A stretch of DNA of 64,000 nucleotides, taken from contig NZ_AP024903.1 of assembly GCF_024347095.1 (NCBI RefSeq), positions 496,001 to 560,000 on the forward strand. The letters run 5' to 3'. The notes beneath the pieces were generated by a model, which saw only the letters and a program-made list of their open reading frames with translations, was not told where the DNA came from and searched no databases. Source of the DNA: Vibrio rhizosphaerae. Lineage in GTDB: Bacteria > Pseudomonadota > Gammaproteobacteria > Enterobacterales > Vibrionaceae. Shown piece by piece: positions 1 through 7,707 of this stretch. Each line of letters opens with the position of its first letter. Position 1 is the stretch's first letter. The position numbers and the translations under genes were made by a program.

Positions 1-1139
1 ACATAACCGACATCAGCCGATGTTTGCAGATACTGCGCAGCAATGTTGATGCCATCCTGAGCGAAGATCGTGTTGATTTGATTCAGGATACCCGGACGGT
101 TTTGGTGAATGTGCAGTAGGCGAGAACATTCTCTGAGTTCTGGCAGGGATACTTCTGGCAAGTTGACGCTGGAAACAGTCGAACCATTATCAGAGTATTT
201 GACAATCTTACCGGCCACTTCGATACCGATGTTTTCTTGCGCTTCTTGCGTTGAACCACCGACATGCGGTGTCAGAATGACATTGTCAAACTGAAGCAGT
301 GGTGATTCGAACGGGTCGGCGTTAGTTTTCGGTTCAACAGGGAATACGTCAATTGCAGCACCGGTGATTTGTCCAGATTCCAATGCGCCGCATAGCGCAT
401 CGATATCAACAACGGTGCCTCGTGCTGCGTTGATGAAAATTGAATTTGGTTTCATTTGAGCAAATTCTTGAGTGGAAATCATATTCTTGGTGTCCGGCGT
501 TTCAGGGACATGCAAAGAGATGACATCACTCTTGCCCAATAACTCTGCCAGAGATGCAACCTGAATGGCATTTCCCAGAGACAGTTTATTCTCGATATCG
601 TAGTAATAAACCCGCATGCCTAAGTTTTCAGCAATAATTCCTAGCTGAGTTCCGATATGACCATAGCCAATGATACCGAGGTTTTTCCCGCGTGCTTCAA
701 AGCTTTGATCGGCACTTTTTTTCCAGATACCGCGGTGTGCTAGGGCATTTTTTTCTGGAATGCCGCGCAGAAGCAACAAGATTTCACCCATCACCAGCTC
801 GGCGACACTACGGGTATTGGAGAACGGGGCATTAAAGACGGGAATACCACGTTTTGCCGCTGCACCTAAATCGACTTGATTGGTGCCGATACAAAAGCAG
901 CCGATTCCAACCAGTTTTTTCGCTGCGTTGATGACATTCTCCGTCAGGTTGGTTCGGGAACGAATACCGACAAAGTGTGCATCCTGAATCGCTTCTAATA
1001 GTTCGGCTTCGGATAATGAACCTTTGTGATATTCGATATTGGTATAGCCAGCTTCCTGAAGCACATCGACGGCAGAGTTATGAACACCCTCAAGAAGTAA
1101 AATCTTAATTTTGTTTTTTTCCAATGAAACCTTGGCCAT
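1..1139 (-). CDS. serA: D-3-phosphoglycerate dehydrogenase (3' end cut by window edge)
   Basis: Catalyses the first committed step of serine synthesis, NAD-dependent oxidation of 3-phosphoglycerate, in the cytosol. The reading frame starts MAKVSLEKNKIKILLLEGVH and stays open to the first base, giving about 379 residues. The family is usually about 410, so roughly 30 C-terminal residues, the end of the ACT regulatory domain, lie outside. The NAD-binding Rossmann fold (IGYGHIGTQLGI region) and the 2-hydroxyacid dehydrogenase core are present. It lies downstream of rpiA but is separated from it by a hairpin terminator, and a PurR-box match lies 80 bases upstream of the start, so it probably has its own promoter. 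Confidence 0.96.
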   Translation of the reverse strand, partial: MAKVSLEKNKIKILLLEGVHNSAVDVLQEAGYTNIEYHKGSLSEAELLEAIQDAHFVGIRSRTNLTENVINAAKKLVGIGCFCIGTNQVDLGAAAKRGIPVFNAPFSNTRSVAELVMGEILLLLRGIPEKNALAHRGIWKKSADQSFEARGKNLGIIGYGHIGTQLGIIAENLGMRVYYYDIENKLSLGNAIQVASLAELLGKSDVISLHVPETPDTKNMISTQEFAQMKPNSIFINAARGTVVDIDALCGALESGQITGAAIDVFPVEPKTNADPFESPLLQFDNVILTPHVGGSTQEAQENIGIEVAGKIVKYSDNGSTVSSVNLPEVSLPELRECSRLLHIHQNRPGILNQINTIFAQDGINIAAQYLQTSADVGY

Positions 1140-1218
1140 TATTTTTGTCCTTAACGATGGAAAGATGGAGAAATAAGGTGCACGGTCACCAAAACGGAGA
1201 ATTGAGCATTATTTTAAC

Positions 1219-1234
1219 AAGCAAACGTTTGCCT
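1219..1234. promoter_or_regulatory. PurR-box-like palindrome upstream of serA
   Basis: The 16-base sequence AAGCAAACGTTTGCCT agrees at every fixed position with the E. coli PurR pattern ANGCAANCGNTTNCNT. It is centred about 88 bases before the serA start, a position suited to repression. Serine feeds glycine and one-carbon units into purine synthesis, so control of serA by PurR would make sense. Binding is an inference. Confidence 0.55.
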
Positions 1235-1322
1235 TGTGCATCTTCTCACCATAAAGTAACAAAAAAATTTCCGAATTGGTAAGAAAATTACGTCATAAGG
1301 AATAATTTTTCTATTGCCAATT

Positions 1323-1351
1323 AAAAAACGGTACGCAGTGTACCGTTTTTC
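1323..1351. terminator. Intrinsic terminator after rpiA
   Basis: A 7-bp stem ACGGTAC/GTACCGT with a 5-base loop is flanked by A-rich and T-rich runs on both sides. On the minus strand the stem is followed by a run of T, so it ends rpiA transcription before serA. The symmetry would let it work in both directions. Confidence 0.8.
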
Positions 1352-1388
1352 ATGATTTATGGTGATTAGAGCCTGTCTGATTGATGAT

Positions 1389-2045
1389 TTACTCGATAAA
1401 TCGGGTGCCTTCTGGTGTACCGATAATCACAATATCAGCACCACGATGTGCAAACAGGCCGTTGGTCACAACCCCGGGGATGTTGTTGAGTGTCGATTCT
1501 AATGCTTTCGGGTCCGTAATCTGCATATTGTGTACATCGAGGATAATATTGCCATTATCTGTCACTACACCTTGACGATAAACCGGTTCGCCGCCAAGTT
1601 TTTTCAGCGCGCGGGAAACTTGTTCACGGGCCATGGGAATTACTTCGATTGGCAGTGGAAACTGACCCAGTACATCAACTGTTTTGGTCCCGTCAACAAT
1701 GCATACAAATGTTTCGGAGATTGCCGCAACAATTTTTTCCCGGGTGAGGGCGGCGCCTCCGCCTTTAATCATATCCCGTGTCGGATTGATTTCATCGGCA
1801 CCATCAATATAGACATCCAGTTTTTCAACATCATTACAGTCGAACACTTGAATCCCTAATGCTTCCAGTTTTTCTGTTGATGCTTTTGAGCTGGAGACTG
1901 CACCTTTAATCTCATTTTTGACTGACCCTAAGGCGTCGATAAAGTGATTGACGGTTGAGCCGGTGCCAACGCCGATAATGCCACCTTTAATGACATACTT
2001 AAGTGCTGCCCATCCTGCCTCTTTTTTCATTTCATCTTGGGTCAT
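1389..2045 (-). CDS. rpiA: Ribose-5-phosphate isomerase A
   Basis: Interconverts ribose 5-phosphate and ribulose 5-phosphate in the non-oxidative pentose phosphate pathway. The 218-residue protein has the usual family length (219 in E. coli). Family motifs are visible in order: the phosphate loop [10 protein letters not shown] near residue 28, GADEINP near 82, and [14 protein letters not shown] near 95 with the catalytic glutamate. The start [11 protein letters not shown] aligns with the family N-terminus. The gene lies between fau and serA on the same strand, as in E. coli, with a predicted promoter about 85 bases upstream and a terminator just downstream. Confidence 0.97.
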   Translation of the reverse strand: MTQDEMKKEAGWAALKYVIKGGIIGVGTGSTVNHFIDALGSVKNEIKGAVSSSKASTEKLEALGIQVFDCNDVEKLDVYIDGADEINPTRDMIKGGGAALTREKIVAAISETFVCIVDGTKTVDVLGQFPLPIEVIPMAREQVSRALKKLGGEPVYRQGVVTDNGNIILDVHNMQITDPKALESTLNNIPGVVTNGLFAHRGADIVIIGTPEGTRFIE

Positions 2046-2127
2046 TCAATTGCTCTCCTGCTGATTGCGCGTCAATACGGTCTGAAAATGCTGTCGTCTG
2101 AAGATGTAATCGGTCTCTTCGCGGGGG

Positions 2128-2157
2128 ATTATATACTTATCTTCACCGGAGTTGCAG
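2128..2157 (-). promoter_or_regulatory. Candidate sigma-70 promoter of rpiA
   Basis: On the minus strand a perfect TATAAT (2128-2133) is preceded after 18 bases by CTGCAA (2152-2157), which matches TTGACA at four of six positions. It lies 83 bases before the rpiA start. The -10 box is strong and the -35 box moderate. Confidence 0.5.
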
Positions 2158-2186
2158 CGTCTATCCGTCTTTTCCGCTGTGTCGGG

Positions 2187-2813
2187 TCACATCATTTGGC
2201 CCTGTGATAGGCGGTTTGACTCCCAGTCCCAGATTTTGTCAGGGGTGACAATCTTCGGCAGTGGAACGTCCCAGGATTCAATAGGAAGCTGTTCGACAAA
2301 CTGGCACGTGTGGGCGAGCCCGATAGGTTTGGCACCGCTTCTATTTTTAAACCAAGGTACCAGCGTTCGATCATAGTAGCCACCTCCCATCCCGAGACGG
2401 TGTCCTGATGCATCAAAGCCAACTAAGGGGGTAAAAATCAGATCAAGTTGACGTGTCGGAAGAATCAGCTGTTTATTCAACTGCGGCTCGGCAATACCAT
2501 AACGGTTTTGCACCATGGCAGTATCCGGTGTATAGCGTAAAAAAAGCAGTTGGCCTGTTGAAAAGGGATGGATCACGGGGAGGTAAGTCGATTTGCCCAG
2601 CTGCCAGAGCCATTCAATCAATTCGCGGGTTGATAATTCCCCATCGGTCGATAAATAAACGGCTACATGGTGACTGGTCTCTAGTTCAGGTAAGTGACAA
2701 AGCTGACGAATCAGCCGGGCACTGGCGTCTTGCTGAAACGCATCAGAGAGTTGTTTTCTTCTTGCGCGGATCTGTTTTCTCAAATCAGCGCGTGTCATGT
2801 TGTGTTGATGCAT
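2187..2813 (-). CDS. fau: 5-formyltetrahydrofolate cyclo-ligase
   Basis: Converts 5-formyl-THF to 5,10-methenyl-THF using ATP, recycling folate. It is also called ygfA. The family motif GMGGGYYDRTL lies near residue 132, preceded by LIFTPLVGFDASGHRLG. I chose the start MHQHNMTRADLRK at 2813. The frame stays open upstream to 2867, but that extension would run through the 3' part of 6S RNA and has no family similarity; an internal ATG at 2798 is also possible. In E. coli this gene is co-transcribed with 6S RNA and the enzyme is linked to biofilm and persister formation; the same arrangement is seen here. Confidence 0.95.
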   Translation of the reverse strand: MHQHNMTRADLRKQIRARRKQLSDAFQQDASARLIRQLCHLPELETSHHVAVYLSTDGELSTRELIEWLWQLGKSTYLPVIHPFSTGQLLFLRYTPDTAMVQNRYGIAEPQLNKQLILPTRQLDLIFTPLVGFDASGHRLGMGGGYYDRTLVPWFKNRSGAKPIGLAHTCQFVEQLPIESWDVPLPKIVTPDKIWDWESNRLSQGQMM

Positions 2814-2815
2814 AG

Positions 2816-2999
2816 GGAACCCCAAAGTGCCGTTGCAGATGTTTGACCCTTGAACCAGCTGGTTCAAGGCGGATCAGTAATGTTGACCGTAGGCTTCTCG
2901 GTGCGTGCCGAGCTTGCTCAATAGCCAGCAAGTACCAACCCTTATGTATTGCTTATCGGCTCAGGGACGTAATCCGCTGACGAACACTTCAGGGTAAAT
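2816..2999 (-). ncRNA. ssrS: 6S RNA (RNA polymerase regulator)
   Basis: Binds the sigma-70 holoenzyme by imitating an open promoter and lowers transcription in stationary phase. It is recognised by position (between zapA and fau, as in E. coli) and by conserved blocks on the minus strand: the closing-stem arm CCCTGAAGTGTTCG near the 5' end, TCCCTGAGCCGATA, the GAGCAAGCTCGG and CCGAGAAGCCT elements, CCTTGAACCAGCTGGTTCAA, and GGCACTTTGGGGTTCC at the 3' end. The predicted length of 184 nt equals the E. coli RNA. The ends are inferred by alignment from memory. It begins only 14 bases after the zapA stop, so its promoter must lie inside zapA or it is processed from a zapA transcript. Confidence 0.93.
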
Positions 3000-3013
3000 T
3001 TGGTGGCGCAGAG

Positions 3014-3322
3014 TTACAACGTTTCCCGCTCGGCTTGATGAATCACGCGATCCAGCGATGTGGAGAGTTGCTCCATTCTAGCTGCGAGATGCTCCGTCGT
3101 TTGTTGATTCTCTTTTATCTGGTTTTGTAACTCATAACAAATATTTAAAGCAGCAATCGTGAGTAACTTTACCTCATTAGTCACCTTAGTTCTTTCCGCC
3201 ATTTCTTTCAAACGATCATCAAGCTCTTTTGCTGCCTGAATCAGTGAATCTTCTTGTCCCGGGGGACAATTCACTCGTGTTATCTTTCCTAAAATCTCAA
3301 CATCAACCGCTTGATTACTCAT
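3014..3322 (-). CDS. zapA: Cell division protein ZapA
   Basis: Cytosolic FtsZ-associated protein that bundles FtsZ filaments at midcell. It has 102 residues (109 in E. coli). The N-terminal globular part begins MSNQAVDVEILGKITRVNCP, followed by the NEVKLLTIAALNICYEL helix and a C-terminal coiled coil rich in Gln, Glu and Leu from about residue 67. It is divergent from ygfB and directly upstream of 6S RNA, the order seen in E. coli. A good sigma-70 promoter lies 62-90 bases before the start. Confidence 0.95.
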   Translation of the reverse strand: MSNQAVDVEILGKITRVNCPPGQEDSLIQAAKELDDRLKEMAERTKVTNEVKLLTIAALNICYELQNQIKENQQTTEHLAARMEQLSTSLDRVIHQAERETL

Positions 3323-3383
3323 GACTTATGAACTCGCAACATGCCACTGTGAATGATACGTTGACGGTATCATCAAGACGGAA

Positions 3384-3412
3384 ACTATAGGAAAAGCGTC
3401 GATAAGATTCAA
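3384..3412 (-). promoter_or_regulatory. Sigma-70 promoter for zapA and probably 6S RNA
   Basis: On the minus strand TTGAAT (3407-3412) is followed after exactly 17 bases by TATAGT (3384-3389). Both boxes and the spacing fit the consensus well. No other strong promoter is visible before 6S RNA, so this may also supply a 6S precursor. Confidence 0.65.
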
Positions 3413-3581
3413 GTCTTTCCCTTGATATCAAGGTCAATGATTGGTTAAAAACACAGATCTTAGACAATTCGTGCAAAACCTAGGCGATTGTTCCGAACAG
3501 TTTAACAGATTTGATGTTTTGAACATTTCAGCAATGAGAGTGAGGTGGTAGGATTGGTTTTATTTTTCTTTAGGCAGCCCT

Positions 3582-4160
3582 ATGAGTGACAATAAGTTTC
3601 CTGAATATAAGGCTTTTGCTGATACGCTAAAGTCTGTTTCCCTCTCTGTAACACCCGCCGAACTACATGGGCTTTTAACGGGTATGTTATCCGGTGGTCT
3701 GAGCCCGGAAGATGGGCGCTGGCAGCCGTTATTATTTGATTATACCAATGATGGGATGGGGTGGCCGATGGCTGCACTGGGATTGGCCAGTGAGCTGATG
3801 GCTCATACGGCTGAAGAAATCACACAGCACCATTTTCAGCTATGGTTGTGTCTACCCGCCGGCGATGGTGAACACGGTCTGTTTGAATTAGCGGATGGGG
3901 TTTCTGAATGGATCAATCATTTTATCTCCGGACTGGGATTAGCTCACCCGGATGTGAACAAGCTATCGGATGATGCCAAAGAAGCTTTGGCTGATTTAGA
4001 GGAGATGGCTCGGCTCGGAATTGATGAAGATGATGATCTCGAGGAACAGGCATTGCTCCTCGAGCAGGTGATCGAGCATGTGAAAGCTTGTGTCTTGGCG
4101 ATTCATGCAGAATATGGTGTTCAGCTAAAGAACGAAAATAAGCGGCCCACAATCCACTAA
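3582..4160 (+). CDS. ygfB: UPF0149 family protein YgfB
   Basis: Small, mostly helical acidic protein of the UPF0149/YgfB-YecA family, 192 residues. The biochemical role is not settled; in Pseudomonas aeruginosa a YgfB homologue affects beta-lactam resistance through expression of an AmpD-type amidase. Family features visible are the N-terminal helix with [16 protein letters not shown] and the C-terminal acidic stretch [21 protein letters not shown]. It starts opposite zapA. In E. coli it heads a ygfB-pepP-ubiH-ubiI operon; here the stop codon is followed by 182 bases without pepP and then ubiH. Confidence 0.93.
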   Translation: MSDNKFPEYKAFADTLKSVSLSVTPAELHGLLTGMLSGGLSPEDGRWQPLLFDYTNDGMGWPMAALGLASELMAHTAEEITQHHFQLWLCLPAGDGEHGLFELADGVSEWINHFISGLGLAHPDVNKLSDDAKEALADLEEMARLGIDEDDDLEEQALLLEQVIEHVKACVLAIHAEYGVQLKNENKRPTIH

Positions 4161-4342
4161 ACGGGTCTGATGGCCGGACGGTGAACCGGTACCGAATATG
4201 ATATTTTCGGTGAGTTAGTCTATCGCGATGATGTACGGAAAGTATGATTCTCCAAGCTTTTACTGTCCCAATTTGGATTGCTGAAGAGCTGATGGCTGAG
4301 TGATACGGAAAACGCTACAAACAACAAACGGAAAGCAGTCGA
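4161..4342 (+). pseudogene. pepP: Gap where pepP is expected; possible C-terminal remnant
   Basis: In E. coli, Xaa-Pro aminopeptidase PepP (about 440 residues) lies between ygfB and ubiH. Here only 182 bases separate them. One frame ends VPIWIAEELMAE and a TGA stop at 4290-4292, which resembles the usual PepP end (a Pro-containing stretch then IEALM). This may be the scar of a deletion that removed almost all of pepP. The match is about a dozen residues long and recalled from memory, so the remnant is tentative. The absence of the full gene is certain within this window. Confidence 0.35.
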
Positions 4343-5521
4343 ATGAAAAGGTTTGATGTCATTATCTCTGGTGGTGCAATGGCTGGAGCAACCCTGGCAC
4401 TGGCATTAGATGCCAGTTGTGGTGGAAAACTTCGGATCGCAGTGGTTGAGTCGTATGATTTTTCTGCTCAGGCGCATCCCGGATTTGATGCACGCTCAAT
4501 CGCACTTTCTGACGGAACGGTTCAAATACTTCAAGCGTATCGGCTCTGGGATGCGATTCAACCTTATGCGACACCGATCTCTCGAATCCATGTTTCTGAC
4601 CGAGGACATGCAGGCATGACGGAGATCGAAGCCAAACAACAAGGCGTGTCTGCGCTGGGATATGTGGTTGAGCTAGCTGATGTAGGGCAGGTTTATCACC
4701 GGTTGTTGCAGGAACGTCCCGCGATTGAATTGTTTTGTCCTGCCTCTATCCAAACCGTTGAACGAACGACAGACGAAGTTCAGATTTTGCTCGATGATCA
4801 ATCGAGTCTCCGCGGCAAACTTTTAGTGGCTGCCGACGGTAATGCTTCAGCCTGTTGCCGTCAGATCGGGATTGATGCCAACGTACATGACTTTGAACAG
4901 GTTGCAGTCATTGCGAATGTTGCATTGAGTCAGGAGCATCAAGGTCAAGCCTTTGAACGTTTTACTCAAAGTGGGCCATTAGCATTGTTGCCGATGACAC
5001 GTCAGCGGATGTCGATGGTGTGGTGCGTGAGACCTGATGCTTTGGAAAACATGCTGGATTGGGATGATGAGACATTCCTGTCTCAGCTCCAGCAAGCATT
5101 TGGTTGGCGACTGGGGAAAATGAGTCGTATCGGGACGAGAGTGGCTTATCCGCTCAAGCTGACTTATCGGACGCGGGCTGTTTCGCATCGTTTTGCCATC
5201 ATCGGTAATGCAGCACAAACGCTCCACCCGATTGCCGGGCAGGGATTTAATCTGGGTATCCGGGATATAGCAACTTTAGTTGAAGAGATTCGACACTATC
5301 CGGATGATGTCGGCTGTTATGCAGCGCTGTCTGCTTTCCAACATCGTCGCACGCCGGATCGACAGAAGACGATGACAATGACCTCTGCCTTGGTTCACAT
5401 TTTCTCCAATGCATGGTTCCCTGCGGTGGTCGGAAGAAATTTAGGATTGATGGCCATTGATAACTTCCCTGTGCTCAAACAACCCTTGTTGACTCAGACG
5501 CTGGGACATGTATCTCGTTAG
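4343..5521 (+). CDS. ubiH: 2-octaprenyl-6-methoxyphenol hydroxylase
   Basis: FAD-dependent aromatic monooxygenase that hydroxylates a late intermediate in ubiquinone synthesis, part of the Ubi complex. It has 392 residues, the usual length. The N-terminal dinucleotide fold reads VIISGGAMAGATLALAL, the middle NAD(P)H/FAD motif AADGNASACCRQIG, and the C-terminal FAD motif IGNAAQTLHPIAGQGFNLG. The last motif is usually GDAAH in the wider family; UbiH proteins commonly carry GNAAQ, so this helps tell it from its neighbour. It is 11 bases upstream of ubiI and clearly in one transcript with it. Confidence 0.94.
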   Translation: MKRFDVIISGGAMAGATLALALDASCGGKLRIAVVESYDFSAQAHPGFDARSIALSDGTVQILQAYRLWDAIQPYATPISRIHVSDRGHAGMTEIEAKQQGVSALGYVVELADVGQVYHRLLQERPAIELFCPASIQTVERTTDEVQILLDDQSSLRGKLLVAADGNASACCRQIGIDANVHDFEQVAVIANVALSQEHQGQAFERFTQSGPLALLPMTRQRMSMVWCVRPDALENMLDWDDETFLSQLQQAFGWRLGKMSRIGTRVAYPLKLTYRTRAVSHRFAIIGNAAQTLHPIAGQGFNLGIRDIATLVEEIRHYPDDVGCYAALSAFQHRRTPDRQKTMTMTSALVHIFSNAWFPAVVGRNLGLMAIDNFPVLKQPLLTQTLGHVSR

Positions 5522-5532
5522 AAGGTTTTTAT

Positions 5533-6753
5533 ATGATGCAAAGTTTTGATATTGCCATTATCGGTGGTGGTATGGTTGGCCTGACATTCGCGGCAGCGCT
5601 GAAGAATACCGATTTAAGAATTGCTGTAATTGAAGGCTATACACCTGAACCGATATTGAGTGAAAAACCGGATATTCGTGTGTCTGCGTTGAGCCGTGCC
5701 AGTGAATATATCTTCAAAAACACGGGGATTTGGGATGGCATTATCCGGCGTCGGGCATCGCCTTATCACAAGATGCATGTCTGGGAAAAAGACAGCTTTG
5801 CCCGGATTGAGTTTGACAGCCAACAACTTGCCCAGCCTGACTTAGGCCATATTGTGGAGAACCGGGTGATTCAACTGGCTGCTTTGGATGTGGTTCAGTC
5901 TCAACAGAATGTCACGTTTTTTATGCCTGCCCGTTGTCAGAGTCTGGTGGTGGGGGAAAGTGAAGTCTGGTTGACTCTGGATAATCGCAGTGCGCTCACC
6001 GCTAAGTTAGTTGTCGGTGCGGATGGGGCAAACTCTTGGGTTCGTCAGCAGCAGGATATTCCCCTGACGCATTGGGATTACGGTCATGCTGCTTTAGTTG
6101 CAAATGTGATGACGGAAGAACCGCATCAGCAGACTGCCCGGCAGATCTTTACACCTCAGGGGCCGTTAGCGTTTTTACCATTGGCGGATCCGCATCTGTG
6201 TTCGATTGTCTGGTCCACAGAGCCTCAGCGGGCCGAAACATTGCTAAACATGACGACAGAGCAATTCAACCGTTCACTGTGTACTGAATTTGACCGACAT
6301 CTGGGGTTATGTGAGTTGGTGAGCGAGCGAGCCGTCTTCCCTCTGAAAATGCGTTATGCACGAGATTTTGTCTGTGAACGTATCGCATTAGCCGGAGATG
6401 CTGCCCATACAATTCATCCACTGGCAGGTCAGGGCGTGAATCTTGGATTGCTTGATGCTGCATCATTAGCTCAGGAAATCAAAATGTTATGGCAGCAAGG
6501 AAAAGACATTGGATATCAGCGGAACCTGCGTCAATATGAACGCTGGAGAAAAGCGGAAGCTGCAAAGATGATTGCGGCAATGCAGGGATTTAAAACATTA
6601 TTTTCCGGAGAGTTTCCGGTGAAAAAATTAGTTCGGGGGATAGGGATGTCGGTATTGAACCAAGTGCCGAATGTCAAAAATGAAATGATGTTGCGGGCGT
6701 TAGGGGTTCGGGGTGACTTACCTGAATTGGCGAAACTAATGAATTCTGAGTGA
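5533..6753 (+). CDS. ubiI: 2-polyprenylphenol 5-hydroxylase UbiI (VisC)
   Basis: FAD-dependent hydroxylase acting at C5 of the ring in ubiquinone synthesis. It has 406 residues. FAD-binding fold IIGGGMVGLTFAAAL at the N-terminus, GADGANSWVRQQQD in the middle, and the classical LAGDAAHTIHPLAGQGVNLG toward the C-terminus. It is paralogous to the preceding ubiH. The order ubiH-ubiI matches E. coli. A strong hairpin terminator lies 37 bases after the stop, in the convergent gap with ytfK. Confidence 0.94.
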   Translation: MMQSFDIAIIGGGMVGLTFAAALKNTDLRIAVIEGYTPEPILSEKPDIRVSALSRASEYIFKNTGIWDGIIRRRASPYHKMHVWEKDSFARIEFDSQQLAQPDLGHIVENRVIQLAALDVVQSQQNVTFFMPARCQSLVVGESEVWLTLDNRSALTAKLVVGADGANSWVRQQQDIPLTHWDYGHAALVANVMTEEPHQQTARQIFTPQGPLAFLPLADPHLCSIVWSTEPQRAETLLNMTTEQFNRSLCTEFDRHLGLCELVSERAVFPLKMRYARDFVCERIALAGDAAHTIHPLAGQGVNLGLLDAASLAQEIKMLWQQGKDIGYQRNLRQYERWRKAEAAKMIAAMQGFKTLFSGEFPVKKLVRGIGMSVLNQVPNVKNEMMLRALGVRGDLPELAKLMNSE

Positions 6754-6790
6754 TTTTGATATCAAGTTGAATATCGCCATCGGACGCTGA

Positions 6791-6820
6791 AGGGCAACAA
6801 GTTTTGTTGCCCTGTTCTGT
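6791..6820 (+). terminator. Terminator between convergent ubiI and ytfK
   Basis: A perfect 10-bp stem AGGGCAACAA/TTGTTGCCCT (6791-6800 and 6804-6813) with a 3-base loop is followed by a T-rich stretch on the plus strand. It ends the ubiH-ubiI transcript; the minus side is less T-rich. Confidence 0.75.
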
Positions 6821-6821
6821 T

Positions 6822-7028
6822 TTATGCGGGTACGTACTTGAGCCGCATGATTTCCTGATTAATTTCTTTGACTGTTCGGTAATGTCTTGGTTCTGCTTGT
6901 TCCGGAAGTATCAATTTCCCCTGATCGAACTCAAATTTACCGATACCGTCAATATAGATTCTGCCTTTAAATAGCCGACTAATATGTTTAGCAATCATAC
7001 TCGGTGTATAGCGCTTAAACAGTCTCAT
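6822..7028 (-). CDS. ytfK: DUF1107 protein YtfK
   Basis: A 68-residue protein that aligns along its whole length with E. coli YtfK: MRLFKRYTPSMIAKHISRLF against [20 protein letters not shown], then the shared G-R-x-Y-I, G-F-E-F-D-x-G-K and M-R-L blocks. In E. coli YtfK promotes the stringent response by favouring ppGpp synthesis by SpoT during phosphate and fatty-acid starvation. The function here is inferred from that similarity. It is on the minus strand, convergent with ubiI, with over 600 non-coding bases upstream. The sequence before the ATG has a GAAAGGAC ribosome-binding site. Confidence 0.88.
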   Translation of the reverse strand: MRLFKRYTPSMIAKHISRLFKGRIYIDGIGKFEFDQGKLILPEQAEPRHYRTVKEINQEIMRLKYVPA

Positions 7029-7448
7029 ATTATCGTCCTTTCTTGAATACCTAAGGTGATTGTCAGCTGGGTGGCTTCAAAACTGCCAGCCTCAACATCC
7101 ACCTTGTGAGAACTCAACTCACTCTAACGATTCTATTTTATTTCGTGCTTTATGTTGTGATATCTGTAGTGAAATAATCACATCACGATGAGCTAATTGA
7201 ATTTTTGTGCTGTCTTCTACATATTTAACAGAATGAAACCCATTGTTTGTATCGGTTCTGTTAACTTTGAGACAGCTTACACACATCCTCTGCAACAATG
7301 TGCCGTCCCCGTTCTCGGTGGACTATTAGGCCGGATTAGTGTGACACTTTTATAACAAAAATGCTGAATCATTGTTAAATTTCATGATGTCTATCCATGA
7401 ATATAGTTTTTGACCGGTACCTGTCAAAAAAAATCCCGGAGTCGGGTG

Positions 7449-7480
7449 AAAAAAAAGCCCGCATCTGTTGGGATACGGGC
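7449..7480 (-). terminator. Strong minus-strand intrinsic terminator
   Basis: On the minus strand an 8-bp stem GCCCGTAT/ATGCGGGC (one G-U pair) with an 8-base loop is followed by eight T. It lies about 230 bases after the YbaK-type gene and about 420 before ytfK. A weaker stem CCCG/CGGG followed by another eight T comes right after it. Confidence 0.8.
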
Positions 7481-7659
7481 GAAATAGTCACAGATGCATT
7501 ACACAAAAAGTGGATGTACTGACTTGAATCAGTTTCACTTTTTAGCCAGTTCAATCACGATTATGTTGAAAGTGCGTCACTGAACTAACACAGACAGACT
7601 ACGTGAAAAAAACAAAAATGACTATTTATGTTTTATTATTGATTAATAATTCATTTGTT
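7449..7659 (-). ncRNA. Candidate small RNA or orphan attenuator leader
   Basis: On the minus strand a perfect TATAAT at 7666-7671 would start a transcript near 7659 that ends at the terminator at 7449. The roughly 210-nt RNA would contain a nested hairpin (outer arms AAAAAGTG/CACTTTTT at 7505-7543, inner ACTGA/TCAGT), then GCATCTGT at 7490-7497, which can pair with ACAGATGC in the 3' arm of the terminator. That is a terminator/antiterminator layout. No amino-acid-rich leader peptide is evident; a GTG-started 16-codon frame ends inside the antiterminator arm. No good -35 box is seen. It could also be released from the 3' end of the upstream deacylase mRNA. Confidence 0.4.
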
Positions 7660-7707
7660 TATTTGATTATATTTGAACCTGGTCACATATTTTTGTAATG
7701 GTTTACA

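Larger units (their letters stand above)
7029..7707. other. 679-base non-coding gap upstream of ytfK
   Basis: No credible protein gene. From the ytfK side it holds: several TGTGA/TCACA-like half sites at 7156-7185; a perfect 9-bp inverted repeat TTAACAGAA/TTCTGTTAA (7225-7233 and 7256-7264); a 22-bp near-perfect palindrome centred on GGTACC (7408-7429); a weak CCCG/CGGG hairpin with T8 on the minus strand; and the strong minus-strand terminator and upstream structured RNA described separately. The richness in dyads suggests regulation or a small RNA, not spacer DNA. Confidence 0.6.

Noticed and set aside
2814..2867. Upstream extension of the fau reading frame
   Set aside because: It lies inside the 3' part of 6S RNA and has no family similarity; the ATG at 2813 fits better.
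7165..7185. CRP-like site GTGA..TCAC upstream of ytfK
   Set aside because: The half sites are separated by five bases, not the six needed, and other half sites nearby do not make a full consensus.
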